Shown: positions 1-9,011, counted from the first letter of the stretch. The stretch: 37,930 bases of DNA from Sphingomonas sp. (GCA_025936675.1 JAICSX010000019.1:1-37930), one strand, 5' to 3'. Numbers and translations: made by a program. Notes: a model not told the origin generated them from the sequence alone.

Positions 1-420
1 GGCCGGGTTGAGGTCCGCTCCGCCGCCGAACCAGCGCTTGGTCGTGGTCAGGAATCGGGTGTTCATGTGCACCGCGGGGACGTGCGGGTTCGCCATGTGC
101 GCGACGAGGCTGATGCCCGTGGCGAAGAAGCTCGGGTCCTCCTCCGCGCCGGGGATGTTCTTCGCGAATTCTGGGCTGAACTGGCCGCCGACGGTCGACA
201 CGTTAACTCCGACCTTCTCGAAGACATTGCCTCCCATCTGCCCGCGGACTCCGCCGCCGCCCGGCTCTCCGCTGGCGTCGGTGCGATCCCAGGGCGTGTA
301 GACGAAGGAGGCGTCGGAGCCGGCCTCGCGCTCGATCTCTTCGAATGCAGCGCAGATGCGGTCGCGCAAGGACTCGAACCAGTCGCGCGCCGCCTGCTGC
401 TGATCGTCTAGCTCGAGCAT
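1..420 (-). CDS. hemF: Coproporphyrinogen III oxidase, aerobic (5' part only)
   Basis: HemF oxidatively decarboxylates coproporphyrinogen III to protoporphyrinogen IX in heme synthesis, in the cytoplasm with O2. The 140 visible codons show family hallmarks: an FEEIE segment, the FVYTPW..TDASG..GGGG stretch, [12 protein letters not shown], and the VHMNTR and [11 protein letters not shown] motifs near the cut edge. The gene continues beyond base 1, so the C-terminal half is missing from the window. The start at 420 is preferred because AGGAAG lies six bases upstream; an in-frame ATG at 432 would add MRKA but has a poorer ribosome site. The family assignment is confident; no regulatory box was recognised in the 150-base gap to the next gene. 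Confidence 0.93.
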   Translation of the reverse strand, partial: MLELDDQQQAARDWFESLRDRICAAFEEIEREAGSDASFVYTPWDRTDASGEPGGGGVRGQMGGNVFEKVGVNVSTVGGQFSPEFAKNIPGAEEDPSFFATGISLVAHMANPHVPAVHMNTRFLTTTKRWFGGGADLNPA

Positions 421-574
421 CGCCTTCCTCATTGCGGCCCGCGGCGGCGGGCGCAAGCCACCTGGATGTACCTATTGTAATCTACGATAAATCAGCGGTT
501 CAGCGCCTGGCGCGCAATCGCGAGACTGCAGGGGTGGGCTCCGCTAATGCGGATAGTTCAAGGATTCCAAGAGC

Positions 575-1039
575 ATGAAGAAAGCAATCTTTGCGATCGC
601 GATTGGCGCTGCGGTCGTTTCAACGCCCGCGCTGGCGCAAGGTTATGGCGGCGGACGCGACCAGACGCGCGCCGAGGCGCAGCAGCGCGCCGACATGATG
701 TTCCAGATGATGGACTCGAACAAGGACGGAACCGTCACCAAGGCCGAGGCCGAGCAGGCGCTTGCGCAGTTCCAGGCGATGCGCGGCGGTGACGACAAAA
801 ATGCTCGTGGCGGCGGACGGATGCAGCGCATGATGGATCAGGCGTTCGCCACCTCGCAATCGCTGACCCAGGCCCAGTTCGAAGCGCAGGCACTTGCGCG
901 CTTCGACGCGATGGACCTCGACCATGACGGAACGGTCACGGCGGCCGAGCGTCAGCAGGCGCGGGCTCAGATGCGGGCGAATGCTGCCCCTTCGGCGGCA
1001 CCCGCGCCGGCACCGCAGGCACAGCCGCAGCCTCAGTAA
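575..1039 (+). CDS. Exported EF-hand calcium-binding protein
   Basis: A 154-residue protein with a classic Sec signal peptide (KK followed by a hydrophobic core, cleavage likely after ALA at about residue 21). Two canonical 12-residue EF-hand loops are visible, DSNKDGTVTKAE at about 47-58 and DLDHDGTVTAAE at about 114-125, each with D/N at positions 1, 3 and 5 and E at 12. The tail (about 138-154) is Ala/Pro/Gln-rich and low complexity. It probably binds Ca2+ in the periplasm; the downstream role is unknown. Its stop codon overlaps the end of the convergent Xre gene by seven bases. A 264-residue open frame on the opposite strand is a GC-rich shadow. Confidence 0.85.
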   Translation: MKKAIFAIAIGAAVVSTPALAQGYGGGRDQTRAEAQQRADMMFQMMDSNKDGTVTKAEAEQALAQFQAMRGGDDKNARGGGRMQRMMDQAFATSQSLTQAQFEAQALARFDAMDLDHDGTVTAAERQQARAQMRANAAPSAAPAPAPQAQPQPQ

Positions 1040-1256
1040 ACGCGTCGCTGGGCGTTCACGAGCATCCGCAGCAGCATGGCGACGGGGCGGGGGACTCCAA
1101 CCTTGCCCTCGAGCCACAGGCTGACGGCAGAGCGGCTGACTCCGATCGCCTGTGCAAGGTCGTTCTGCGTCCGGTAGCCGAGGCTGCGCATCGCCGAACG
1201 CAGCTCGTCCGGAGCCATTGAGGCGAGCATTTCCCGGCTTCCTGACTGGTCCGCCA

Positions 1257-1257
<1 letters not shown>
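1033..1257 (-). CDS. Small Xre-type helix-turn-helix regulator
   Basis: A 74-residue basic protein in which residues about 29-50 form a helix-turn-helix (TQNDLAQAIGVSRSAVSLWL), as in Cro/CI/Xre repressors. No other domain fits in this length, so it is a bare DNA-binding module, presumably dimeric. Its ATG shares its A with the TGA stop of glnB (TGATG), implying translational coupling. An in-frame TTG one codon upstream is possible but unlikely. The 3' end overlaps the convergent EF-hand gene by 7 bases. The regulatory target is unknown; the link to nitrogen control is inferred only from coupling to glnB. Confidence 0.8.
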
Positions 1258-1613
<356 letters not shown>

Positions 1614-1672
1614 TCATCGAACGTGCTAATGCCCAATCGCTGCCGTAATTCCAAGCGAAGGCCACGCACGAA

Positions 1673-2419
1673 ATGAAAGCGATCATCCTTTCAGCAGGAC
1701 AGGGGTCACGGCTCGGCCACATGGTCGACGACAAGCCCAAGTGCCTGATCGACTTCAACGGCCGCAGCCTGCTCGACCGACAGCTCGATACGTTGGACGC
1801 GAATGGCGTCGGCGAAGCGGTTGTCGTCACGGGCTTTCACGACGAGCTCGTCCAGGCCGCCATCGCGGCGCGGAGCGGCGGGCCCGAAGTCAGGACAATC
1901 TATAATCCCTTTTACAAGGTCGCCGACAATACGGGCTCGCTCTACATGGCGCGAGAGGAGCTGACGGGCGATTGCCTGGTGTGGAACGGCGACACCTTAG
2001 TCTCGAACGCGCTGATGCGCCGCGTCCTGGCGAACGATCGGGCGGGCATCTGCGTCACGATCGACCGCAAGGATTCGTACGACGACGACGACATGAAGGT
2101 TGTCGAGGAGAACGGACGGCTGAAAGCAATCGGCAAGCGCATCAAGGAGGGTGTGAATGCCGAATCGATCGGGCTGCTTGGCTTCCGCGCAGGGGGCGCC
2201 GAGCGCTTCCGCGATGCGATCGATAAAGCGATCCGAACGCCCGAGGGCACGACCATCTGGTACCTTCGAGTCATCCACCAGCTGGCCCAGAGCAGCGAGG
2301 TCTGGACCTTCGACATCCACGGCGAGGAATGGGGCGAGGTGGATTTCCCGGCTGACGTGGACCGCGCGCAAGAGCTGACCGCCGAATGGGATGCGGCGAC
2401 CAAGGCCGCCGCGGCCTAG
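1673..2419 (+). CDS. Nucleotidyltransferase, phosphocholine cytidylyltransferase (LicC)-like
   Basis: A 248-residue GT-A-fold NTP transferase. The N-terminal signature GQGSRLG is followed by DDKPKCLIDF, which supplies the nucleotide-binding loop and the catalytic Lys. WNGDTLVS at about residue 103 carries a metal-binding Asp, and GEEWGEVDFPAD near the C terminus carries the second acidic cluster. The closest recognisable style is LicC-type choline-phosphate or other alditol/sugar-phosphate nucleotidylyltransferases that activate small alcohols for surface polymers. There is no licA/licD or glycosylation cluster beside it, so the substrate remains open. It ends 3 bases before the convergent GH8 gene. 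Confidence 0.75.
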   Translation: MKAIILSAGQGSRLGHMVDDKPKCLIDFNGRSLLDRQLDTLDANGVGEAVVVTGFHDELVQAAIAARSGGPEVRTIYNPFYKVADNTGSLYMAREELTGDCLVWNGDTLVSNALMRRVLANDRAGICVTIDRKDSYDDDDMKVVEENGRLKAIGKRIKEGVNAESIGLLGFRAGGAERFRDAIDKAIRTPEGTTIWYLRVIHQLAQSSEVWTFDIHGEEWGEVDFPADVDRAQELTAEWDAATKAAAA

Positions 2420-2422
2420 GTT

Positions 2423-3826
2423 CTACCGTTTCGGTTCGATGATCCGGAATTCGCCGGCGCAGTGCATCATGTTCATGAGGTATAGCATCCCGTCGAAATA
2501 TCGTTGCTCGCCCGAGGGGACGGGCATGTCCCATAGTTCCTGCAGGAATGCCCTGGTGTCGGCGCTTGGCGGTGCGGCGAGGCCGCCGGCCGCTGCAGCG
2601 GCGACCATGCCCGGCGAGTGGCGGGTCGAGAGCGGCTTGCCGTCAAGCGTGTAGCGGTCCGGGAAGCTGTGGATGCCCTGGCCGATGAGGAAATGCTGGA
2701 GCTTGGCGCTGAGCAGCGGCTCACGCGAATCCTTGCGCCACCAGCTGTAATCGACCGACCAGTTGGAGACTGTCCGCCAGCTGTCGTAACCGAACTGTGA
2801 GGGCTTGCCGTCCCATCCGGTCGCAGGCGTCCCATCGAAATTGCTTCGGTCGGGCGCGAGGCCGGTATTCTGCCCAGTGACCTTCGCGAAAAAGCCGCGG
2901 CTCACGTCGGCTGCTTTCGCCCAAAAGGCGCGGTCCTCGGGCGGACCCCACCGCGCCCATAGCTCGTAGAAGCCGGGCAGGTGATAGGATGCGTCGGTGC
3001 CGGTGATTGCTGTGTCCGGCACGAACCGGATCATGTGCGAGGCTTCGTCCACCATCGGCCCGACCGTGTCGGGACGCGGCGCGCGATTGAAGCGCATTGG
3101 CGGCGGCCACGGCTTGCCTTGAGCGGCTGCTTCCTCCGCCGCGTGGCGGTTGTTCGGGCTCGGCCAGGGCTTATCGGGCTGGATGAAAGGTGGATCGCCG
3201 GAGTGGATGCGGAACGGCGGCATGCCTGTCAGCAGCGGGTGATGCCGCATTCCGCGGAGGATCTTCTCGGCCTCCGCCTGGTAATCGTAGATGCCCCCGC
3301 CGTTGCCCCAGCGGTGCGCCGCGAACAGCAGGGCCATCGCATAATATTCCTCGCCGTCGGGCGCGGCGCCGGTCGAGCGCGGCGTTCCGTCGGTGCTGAA
3401 CGACCAGGCGAAATAGCCGACCGACGGGTTCTTCGGATCGGTCACCTGCATGTAGGTCTTGGACCAGTTCCACAGCGCGTCGAACTCGCGTTTGTGGTTG
3501 AGCTCGACGGCGATCATCATGCCGTAGCTCATGCCCTCGGTGCGCGCGTCGTTGTTCGCCCAGTCGGTGATGTAGGCGAGCGGGCCGTTGGCGTTGGCGC
3601 CGGTCTCGAAATAGACACGCTCCTCTTGGCCATCACCATGGAACAGCTGCTGGAAAGCGCGCTCAATCTTCGCATGCACCTCGGCGGGACTCTTGCCAAG
3701 CTGCTCGGCGAAGAGGTTGCGGTAGTGTCCGGTAGCGTAAGCGCCGCTGCCGTTCTCAGGCGCGGCGGCGAGTGCCGGAGCGCTCACTGCGAGCAGCGCC
3801 ACGGCTGGGATCAATATCGAACGCAT
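2423..3826 (-). CDS. Exported GH8 glycosidase, reducing-end xylose-releasing exo-oligoxylanase type
   Basis: A 467-residue protein with a signal peptide (about 1-20, cleavage near ALA-A). The (alpha/alpha)6-barrel GH8 signature RTEGMSYGMM places the likely general acid at Glu97, and TDASYHLPGFYELW places the likely general base at Asp278, matching Rex-type enzymes (EC 3.2.1.156) that release xylose from the reducing end of xylo-oligosaccharides. About 45 Pro-rich residues at about 211-257 look like an insertion relative to the compact Rex family. RBS GGGAG lies six bases before ATG. It lies downstream of map on the same strand, with 52 bases between. The GH8 call is strong; the Rex specificity is by motif resemblance. 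Confidence 0.85.
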   Translation of the reverse strand: MRSILIPAVALLAVSAPALAAAPENGSGAYATGHYRNLFAEQLGKSPAEVHAKIERAFQQLFHGDGQEERVYFETGANANGPLAYITDWANNDARTEGMSYGMMIAVELNHKREFDALWNWSKTYMQVTDPKNPSVGYFAWSFSTDGTPRSTGAAPDGEEYYAMALLFAAHRWGNGGGIYDYQAEAEKILRGMRHHPLLTGMPPFRIHSGDPPFIQPDKPWPSPNNRHAAEEAAAQGKPWPPPMRFNRAPRPDTVGPMVDEASHMIRFVPDTAITGTDASYHLPGFYELWARWGPPEDRAFWAKAADVSRGFFAKVTGQNTGLAPDRSNFDGTPATGWDGKPSQFGYDSWRTVSNWSVDYSWWRKDSREPLLSAKLQHFLIGQGIHSFPDRYTLDGKPLSTRHSPGMVAAAAAGGLAAPPSADTRAFLQELWDMPVPSGEQRYFDGMLYLMNMMHCAGEFRIIEPKR

Positions 3827-3878
3827 CGCTCACTCCCGCCCGAGCCGAGCGTAGCGCTAGCAAGAGTTGCGATGGAGG

Positions 3879-4712
3879 TTAAGAGTAGGGCGGCTTGTCG
3901 CGGCCGGAAGGGCTCTTCGTAAAGATCTCGCAGCCGCTGTCGGTGATGCCGATCGAATGCTCGAATTGGGCCGAAAGCGAGCGGTCGCGCGTAACCGCGG
4001 TCCAGCCGTCCTCAAGCACCTTCACGTCGGCGCGGCCGATGTTGATCATCGGCTCGACCGTGAAGATCATTCCGGGCTTGAGCTCGGGACCGGTGCCGGG
4101 ACGCCCCGCGTGAACAACTTCGGGGCTGTCGTGGAACACGCGCCCCACTCCATGCCCGCAGAAATCGCGGACGACGCTGTAGCGGTGCGCTTCGGCATGC
4201 CGCTGGATAGCGTTCGAGATGTCGCCGAGATGATTGCCAGGCCTGGCCTGCTCGAGGCCCAGCATCAGGCACTCATAGGTCACGTCGACGAGCTTGCGCG
4301 CCTTCAGCGGCACGTCGCCGACGAGGTACATCCGGCTCGAATCGCCGTGCCAGCCATCGACGATCGGAGTGACGTCGATGTTGACGATGTCGCCGCTCTT
4401 GAGCGCGCGCTGCTCGCTCGGGATGCCATGGCAGACGACATGGTTGATCGAAATGCAGCAACTCTTCGTGTAGCCCCGATAGCCGAGCGTTGCCGGGATT
4501 CCGCCGCCATCGAGCGTCATCCTGTAGACGATGTCGTCGAGCTCCTGCGTCGAAACGCCAGGGACGACATGCGGCGCGAGCGCGTCGAGGATTTCGGCGG
4601 CGAGCCGTCCGGCCTTGCGCATTCCGGCAAAGCCCTCGGGGCCATGGAGCTTGATGATTCCGCTCTTCGCCTCGATCCGGTCGTCGGCAGCGACGCTGAT
4701 GTATTGAGTCAT
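3879..4712 (-). CDS. map: Methionine aminopeptidase type I
   Basis: Removes the initiator methionine from nascent proteins in the cytoplasm. All dinuclear metal ligands of the pita-bread fold are visible in the 277-residue frame: Asp113 (NIDVTP), Asp124 (WHGDSSRM), His187 (GHGVGRVFH), Glu220 (TVEPMI) and Glu251 (FEHSIG), plus substrate-side His95 in VCHGIP. Length is close to the family norm, with a short extra N terminus. ATG 4712 is preferred over an in-frame GTG at 4718. It is divergent from the MoCF gene with only 41 bases between starts, so the promoters must overlap. Confidence 0.95.
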   Translation of the reverse strand: MTQYISVAADDRIEAKSGIIKLHGPEGFAGMRKAGRLAAEILDALAPHVVPGVSTQELDDIVYRMTLDGGGIPATLGYRGYTKSCCISINHVVCHGIPSEQRALKSGDIVNIDVTPIVDGWHGDSSRMYLVGDVPLKARKLVDVTYECLMLGLEQARPGNHLGDISNAIQRHAEAHRYSVVRDFCGHGVGRVFHDSPEVVHAGRPGTGPELKPGMIFTVEPMINIGRADVKVLEDGWTAVTRDRSLSAQFEHSIGITDSGCEIFTKSPSGRDKPPYS

Positions 4713-4753
4713 GGACACAAGATAGGCACTGGGCGCGAGGAAGTCGAACGGGA

Positions 4754-5514
4754 GTGCAGCGTTTGGACGCTGAATCGAGACAATGGACCGCCGCGCTGCT
4801 CGTCATCGGCGACGAGATCCTGTCGGGCCGGACGCAGGACAAGAACATCAGCCAGGTCGCTGTCTGGCTGAACGAGCAGGGGATTAGGCTCGCCGAGGTC
4901 CGCGTCGTTCCCGACGACAGGACCCGGATCGGAGAAGCAGTGAATGTGCTGCGCACGACGCACGATTACCTCTTCACGACGGGCGGCATCGGTCCGACGC
5001 ACGACGATATCACGGTGGACGCGATCGCAGCCGCCTTCGGTGTTCCCGTGGTGGTTCACCCGGAGGCGCGGAAGATCCTGGAGGATTATTACCGCGATCG
5101 GCCGGGCGGGCTCACCGATTCGCGCTTGAGGATGGCGCGGACACCCGAAGGCGCGGAGCTCCTCCGCAACCCTTATTCCGGCGCTCCGGGCGTCAAGATT
5201 GACAATGTCTACATCCTTGCCGGTGTGCCCGACATCGCCGCGAGCATGCTTGAGGCGCTGACGGGGAAGCTCCAGGGCGGCCGCTCGGTCGTCTCCGTGA
5301 CGGTCGGCGCGCGCGCTGCGGAAAGCGACGTCGCCGATCTCCTTCGCGAGACCGAGGAAGCGCACCCCGGCGTCGCCATCGGCAGCTATCCCTTCTTCAA
5401 GGACGGGCGGTACGGCGCGAACTTCGTGATCCGCTCCGAGGATGAAGAGCTGGTGAGGAATTGGCGCAGCGGCTGCGCGAAGCCGGCTACGAGCCGGTCG
5501 AAGGCGGCATCTAG
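4754..5514 (+). pseudogene. CinA N-terminal type molybdopterin-binding (MoCF) protein, frameshifted near its 3' end
   Basis: Stand-alone MoCF domain resembling the N-terminal half of CinA, with GDEILSGRTQDKN and TTGGIGPTHDDIT as the nucleotide/pterin-binding signatures and no C-terminal deamidase domain. The frame is intact to about codon 235 (5458). After that the original frame runs on as non-homologous sequence, whereas the next frame from 5461 continues the expected C terminus (LAQRLREAGYEPVEGGI) to a TAG at 5512. One missing base between 5456 and 5461 explains this. The uncorrected 469-residue frame would overlap the next gene by 500 bases. The start is GTG 4754, or TTG 4763 with GGGAG ahead. 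Real decay or sequencing error cannot be told apart here. Confidence 0.82.
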
Positions 5515-5621
5515 AACCTCGGCAGTCAGCGCGCGATGCCGGATTGATCGCCGTCAAATCCGAATTCTACCATTGGGCAGTGGATGGAGCGCAGTCTTAG
5601 GCAAGATTGTTCTAGCCGCGC

Positions 5622-7373
5622 ATGATCCGCGTTGTATCCCTCAAGAAGGCCGTCGCAGCCGGCGTAGCCGGAGCCGTGGCGATGGAGATTTTCTCCCTCG
5701 CAGGGAGGGCTGCTGGTTTCGCAACCGTCGACCTCGTGAGCGAACTCGCTTCGGTCGATTTCCCGAACTCGGCTGTGCTCGCAAATTTAATTGCGGTCGT
5801 CGCGCACGTCAGCATCGGCGTCTGCTGGGCCGTGTTCTACGCCTTCTTCTTTTGGGGCCGATTCCGCCTAAGGCCGCCACTTCAGGGACTGCTCTTTGCG
5901 CTGATTCCGGCCGCTCTCGCGATCTTGTTCGTTTACCCCGAGCTGGCGCTGATGAAGAGCAATGCCGACAGCGTAGCGCTCGACGTCGGGACGTATTTCC
6001 GGCCGCTATCGCTGCCTGCTGTCGCGAGCCTACTCATCAGTCATGCTTTGTTCGGGCTAACCATGGGCTCGATCTACCGCAAGCCGGTCGGATATCCGGC
6101 AGGACACAAGCCTTCGCCACCGGTCCCGTGGCGCCAGGACGGCAGCAAGTTCAGGCGCAATGAAGGTTCGGCCCGCTTCATGTTCGCGACCGGGGTCGAG
6201 TGCAGCTACCCCACGATCGAGCAGGGGAAGTGGCGGCGGGACGAGATGCAGTCCACCGGCCACTACGAGCAGTGGCAGCATGATTTCGAGCTCGCCCGGA
6301 TGATCGGGATCACACACATTCGCTACGGCCCGCCGCTCCACCTGATCTTCACGGGGCCTGGGCGCTACGATTGGGATTATTGCGACCCGCAGATGGAGGA
6401 GCTGCGCGATCATGGCCCCGAGCCGATCGTCGACCTCTGCCATTTCGGGGTGCCGTCGTGGCTCGGCAACTTTCAGAACCCCGATATCTCAGCTGCGCTT
6501 CAGGAATATGCGGCTGCCTTTGCGGAGCGGTATCCGTGGGTTCGCTTCTATACGCCGGTCAACGAGATGTACGTCTGCGCGCGAATGAGCGCGCTCAACG
6601 GCATTTGGAACGAGCAGCTCCATGACGAGTCGGCTTACGCCCGCGCGGCGTGGAACCTCGCGAGCGCAAGCATCGCCATGAGCGATGAAATCCTTAAAGC
6701 TCGCGATGACGCCGTGTTCATCAACAGCGAAAGCGGCGAATTCTACCAGCCGTGCTGCCCGGACGAGCACATCCAGAAGATCGCGGAGGAGGCAAATGCC
6801 CGGCGCTTCCTGCCGCTCGACCTGATCTACGCCCATCCGCTCACGAAGAGCATGCACGACCTGCTGACGAGCCAGGGAATTTCGCAGTCGGACATCGACC
6901 GGCTCGCGCAGCGCGAAGTGCCCAAGCGCTCGATCCTCGGTGTTGATTATTACGAGTGGAATGAGCGGCTGATCGACCGCGAAGGCAAGGCGCTCGCGCT
7001 CGGTGAGCTGTTCGGCTGGTACGTGATCGCCGACCAATATTGGCAGCGCTACCGCCGGCCGATGATGCACACCGAGACCAACAAGATGGACGCCGACGGC
7101 GCGCCTCGGTGGTTGTGGCGGCAGTGGCACAACGTGCAGCTGCTGGCGAAGGCGGGCGTCCCGCTCGTCGGCTTCACCTGGTACAGCCTGACCGATCAGA
7201 TCGACTGGAGCATCGCGATGAGCGAGCCCTTGGGGATCGTTTATCCGGTGGGGCTGTTCGACCTCAACCGTGAGACGCGCACCGTCGGCCTCGCCTACAA
7301 GCACCTCATCGAATTGTACCGCGACTTGCCCGAGTTCCGGGAATGCAAGCCGCTGAAGGAGCTGATCGCATAA
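5622..7373 (+). CDS. Four-helix membrane domain fused to a GH1-like glycosidase
   Basis: A 583-residue protein in two parts. Residues about 10-155 hold four hydrophobic helices with K/R at both the start and the exit (GSIYRKP), so both termini are predicted cytoplasmic. From about 190 the sequence is a family-1 glycosidase-like TIM barrel: FATGVECSYPTI, RYGPPLH, VDLCHFGVPSWLGN, TPVNEMY with the acid/base Glu in the usual T-x-NE position, and MHTETNKMD with the likely nucleophile Glu. Both catalytic Glu are present, although the NEP and TENG motifs are diverged. Substrate unknown. The stop overlaps the ATG of the next membrane gene by one base (TAATG). The join shows no internal stop or frame change, so the fusion looks genuine. 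Confidence 0.75.
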   Translation: MIRVVSLKKAVAAGVAGAVAMEIFSLAGRAAGFATVDLVSELASVDFPNSAVLANLIAVVAHVSIGVCWAVFYAFFFWGRFRLRPPLQGLLFALIPAALAILFVYPELALMKSNADSVALDVGTYFRPLSLPAVASLLISHALFGLTMGSIYRKPVGYPAGHKPSPPVPWRQDGSKFRRNEGSARFMFATGVECSYPTIEQGKWRRDEMQSTGHYEQWQHDFELARMIGITHIRYGPPLHLIFTGPGRYDWDYCDPQMEELRDHGPEPIVDLCHFGVPSWLGNFQNPDISAALQEYAAAFAERYPWVRFYTPVNEMYVCARMSALNGIWNEQLHDESAYARAAWNLASASIAMSDEILKARDDAVFINSESGEFYQPCCPDEHIQKIAEEANARRFLPLDLIYAHPLTKSMHDLLTSQGISQSDIDRLAQREVPKRSILGVDYYEWNERLIDREGKALALGELFGWYVIADQYWQRYRRPMMHTETNKMDADGAPRWLWRQWHNVQLLAKAGVPLVGFTWYSLTDQIDWSIAMSEPLGIVYPVGLFDLNRETRTVGLAYKHLIELYRDLPEFRECKPLKELIA

Positions 7374-7912
7374 TGGCGACCTTCCTCTCAGCTCACGGAT
7401 ATGATCCCGGGCCAAGTCAGCGGCCGCTTCTTTCAGGCGCGATCTCGGGAGTCCTCGCGACGATCCCAGCGATCGGCGTTCTCGTGTGGTTCGGCTCGCT
7501 GAAGGTCGAAGCGGAGATCCTGGGCTTCTCGACCTTGATTACCTTGTGCCTCGGCTGGGCAGTCATGGCGGCCGCAGGGGCGATTTACGCGCGCATGTTC
7601 GGGCGGGCGGCTAATCACGTGCGCGGAGCCTGGCTCTTCGGCATGGCGTTTGGCTTCGGCCTCTGGGCGGCGGGCGCGGTTCTCGTGCTCCCGATCGCAG
7701 GCTCAGGACGCGCGGCTGCAGGAAGCGCTGCGCTGGGTCTTGCAGCGGCAATGCTGGTCTGGGGCGTTGCGCTTGGGATTCTGGTCCCGTTTGTCCACCG
7801 GCCCCTTCACGAGAGCCTCGAGAGCGGATCGAAGCGTGCCGAAGTCGGCCCAAGCGCGGCAGCAGGCAAGCAGCGGCCGATCAAGCAGCAGCGGCAGGAC
7901 GATCGCGGCTAA
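7373..7912 (+). CDS. Membrane protein of unknown function
   Basis: A 179-residue protein with about four transmembrane helices (roughly 20-40, 47-70, 85-105 and 115-140) and a hydrophilic, basic, low-complexity C-terminal tail (Lys/Gln/Arg-rich). The ATG at 7373 shares its A with the TAA of the GH1-fusion gene, so it is almost certainly translated by coupling. Its helix layout resembles the N-terminal membrane part of that upstream protein, suggesting partners or a shared origin, though I cannot show homology. The family is not recognised. It ends three bases before the convergent Crp/Fnr gene. Confidence 0.75.
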   Translation: MATFLSAHGYDPGPSQRPLLSGAISGVLATIPAIGVLVWFGSLKVEAEILGFSTLITLCLGWAVMAAAGAIYARMFGRAANHVRGAWLFGMAFGFGLWAAGAVLVLPIAGSGRAAAGSAALGLAAAMLVWGVALGILVPFVHRPLHESLESGSKRAEVGPSAAAGKQRPIKQQRQDDRG

Positions 7913-7915
7913 GCT

Positions 7916-8668
7916 TCAAAGTGCGTGGACTCCGAGCTCGTTCTCGCGCTTGCCCGGGTAGGGGTCGGGGCCGCAGAACGCCTCGGCCTTTTCGCGATCG
8001 ACGACGATGATCTGGCGGCCGCGGACTCGAAGGCCGTTCTGCCCCAGCACCTGAAGCGTCCGCGACAGCGTCTCCGGCTGCATCCCGACTCGTGCTGCGA
8101 GTTGGCGCTTGGCGATCGGGATTTGCGCAACTGCTCCGGCAGGGCAGGCGTCGTGTAGGCGGAGGAGGAACGCCGCCAGCCGCTGCGAAGGCGACCGGCA
8201 CTTGAGATCTAGGATGATCCTCAGCGCGATCCGCCAGTGGCCGGCCAGAATGCGGGCTATCGAAAACGCCAGTTCGGGCGTTCGCTTGGCTTCCTCGCGC
8301 ACCAGCTCGGCATCGAGCTTCATGATGCGGCACTGGGTAAGTGTCTCCGCAGAGACGAGATAAGGCTCGCTGTAGAGCGGCGATCCGAGCATCAGCACGT
8401 CGCCCGACGTCATCAGCATCGCCGTGCAATGCTTCCCGCGATATTTGGACGCGATATCGATCATTCCGCGCAGCAGCACGTGAATGTCTTCGGCATGCTC
8501 GCCGGCTTCGAAGAGTGCGACATTTGCCGGCACTCGCTCGATCCGGGCCGCGTCGAGGAGTCGCCTCCGGCTCGCCTCGCCGAGCGAGGAAAAGAGCGGG
8601 ATGTCAGTTATCTCCCGGCTGGGAGCTTGAACCGTGGAACTTCCACCAAGTGCTGGAATCGTATCCAT
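7916..8668 (-). CDS. Crp/Fnr family transcriptional regulator
   Basis: A 250-residue regulator. A cyclic-nucleotide-binding-like beta-barrel occupies about 22-140 (IPLFSSLGEASRRRLLDAARIE, FEAGEHAEDIHVLLRG). A dimerisation helix follows, then a winged helix with RQLAARVGMQPETLSRTLQVL at about 193-213. The N-terminal cysteine cluster that binds 4Fe-4S in FNR is absent, so direct oxygen sensing by that route is unlikely; cAMP-contact residues are not obvious either. The C-terminal tail (ENELGVHAL) is short. It is convergent with the upstream membrane gene and downstream of tRNA-Gly on the same strand, with 219 bases between. Ligand and target genes are unknown. Confidence 0.88.
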   Translation of the reverse strand: MDTIPALGGSSTVQAPSREITDIPLFSSLGEASRRRLLDAARIERVPANVALFEAGEHAEDIHVLLRGMIDIASKYRGKHCTAMLMTSGDVLMLGSPLYSEPYLVSAETLTQCRIMKLDAELVREEAKRTPELAFSIARILAGHWRIALRIILDLKCRSPSQRLAAFLLRLHDACPAGAVAQIPIAKRQLAARVGMQPETLSRTLQVLGQNGLRVRGRQIIVVDREKAEAFCGPDPYPGKRENELGVHAL

Positions 8669-8863
8669 ACGCCGCGCGCGTCATGCCAGAATTGACCGCA
8701 GATCAAAATTAATTTCGCGCAGGCGAGTTCCAAATAAGGATAAGCGAGATTTAGGGAGCGCGACTGTCGCCGCCTCACTGCGTTCGGTGCGCTCCAAAAA
8801 TCGAAACACCTACTGGATGTTCGCTTTGTCGCCGCTCGCGGCGCTCGCGCGCTCCAGCTGTAC

Positions 8864-8882
8864 GGCAGTCCCCCGGACTGCC
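8864..8882 (-). terminator. Hairpin just downstream of tRNA-Gly
   Basis: A perfect 8-bp stem (GGCAGTCC / GGACTGCC) with a 3-base loop lies six bases after the CCA end of the minus-strand tRNA-Gly. Its position suggests a transcript-end or processing structure, but no T-run follows, so intrinsic termination is uncertain. The rest of the 8669-8887 gap shows no gene. Confidence 0.45.
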
Positions 8883-8887
8883 TACGC

Positions 8888-8961
8888 TGGAGCGGGTAGC
8901 GGGAATCGAACCCGCGCGTTCAGCTTGGGAAGCTGACAGGCTACCATTACATCATACCCGC
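8888..8961 (-). tRNA. tRNA-Gly (anticodon CCC)
   Basis: The reverse strand folds as a full cloverleaf: acceptor GCGGGTA/TACCCGC, an anticodon arm TCAGC-TTCCCAA-GCTGA with CCC at positions 34-36, and a T arm CGGGTTCGATTCCCG. Discriminator T at 8891 is followed by an encoded CCA at 8890-8888. The CCC anticodon reads GGG codons. It lies between the YciI-like gene (50 bases upstream) and a hairpin downstream. Confidence 0.96.
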
Positions 8962-9011
8962 GGTGCCGGCGGGTGAGTTAGGTCGCGGCCAATCGTCCGT
9001 CAACGAGGCGC

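Noticed and set aside
2981..4871. Long plus-strand open frames opposite GH8 and map
   Set aside because: Third-position GC shadows of well-identified genes on the other strand.
4754..6163. 469-residue open frame on the plus strand
   Set aside because: After about codon 235 it is Arg-rich, non-homologous and overlaps the GH1 fusion gene; it results from a frameshift.
8690..8710. FNR-like box TTGACCGCAGATCAA upstream of the Crp/Fnr gene
   Set aside because: The half-sites are separated by five bases rather than four, and one half-site is imperfect, so it does not fit the FNR/FixK consensus.
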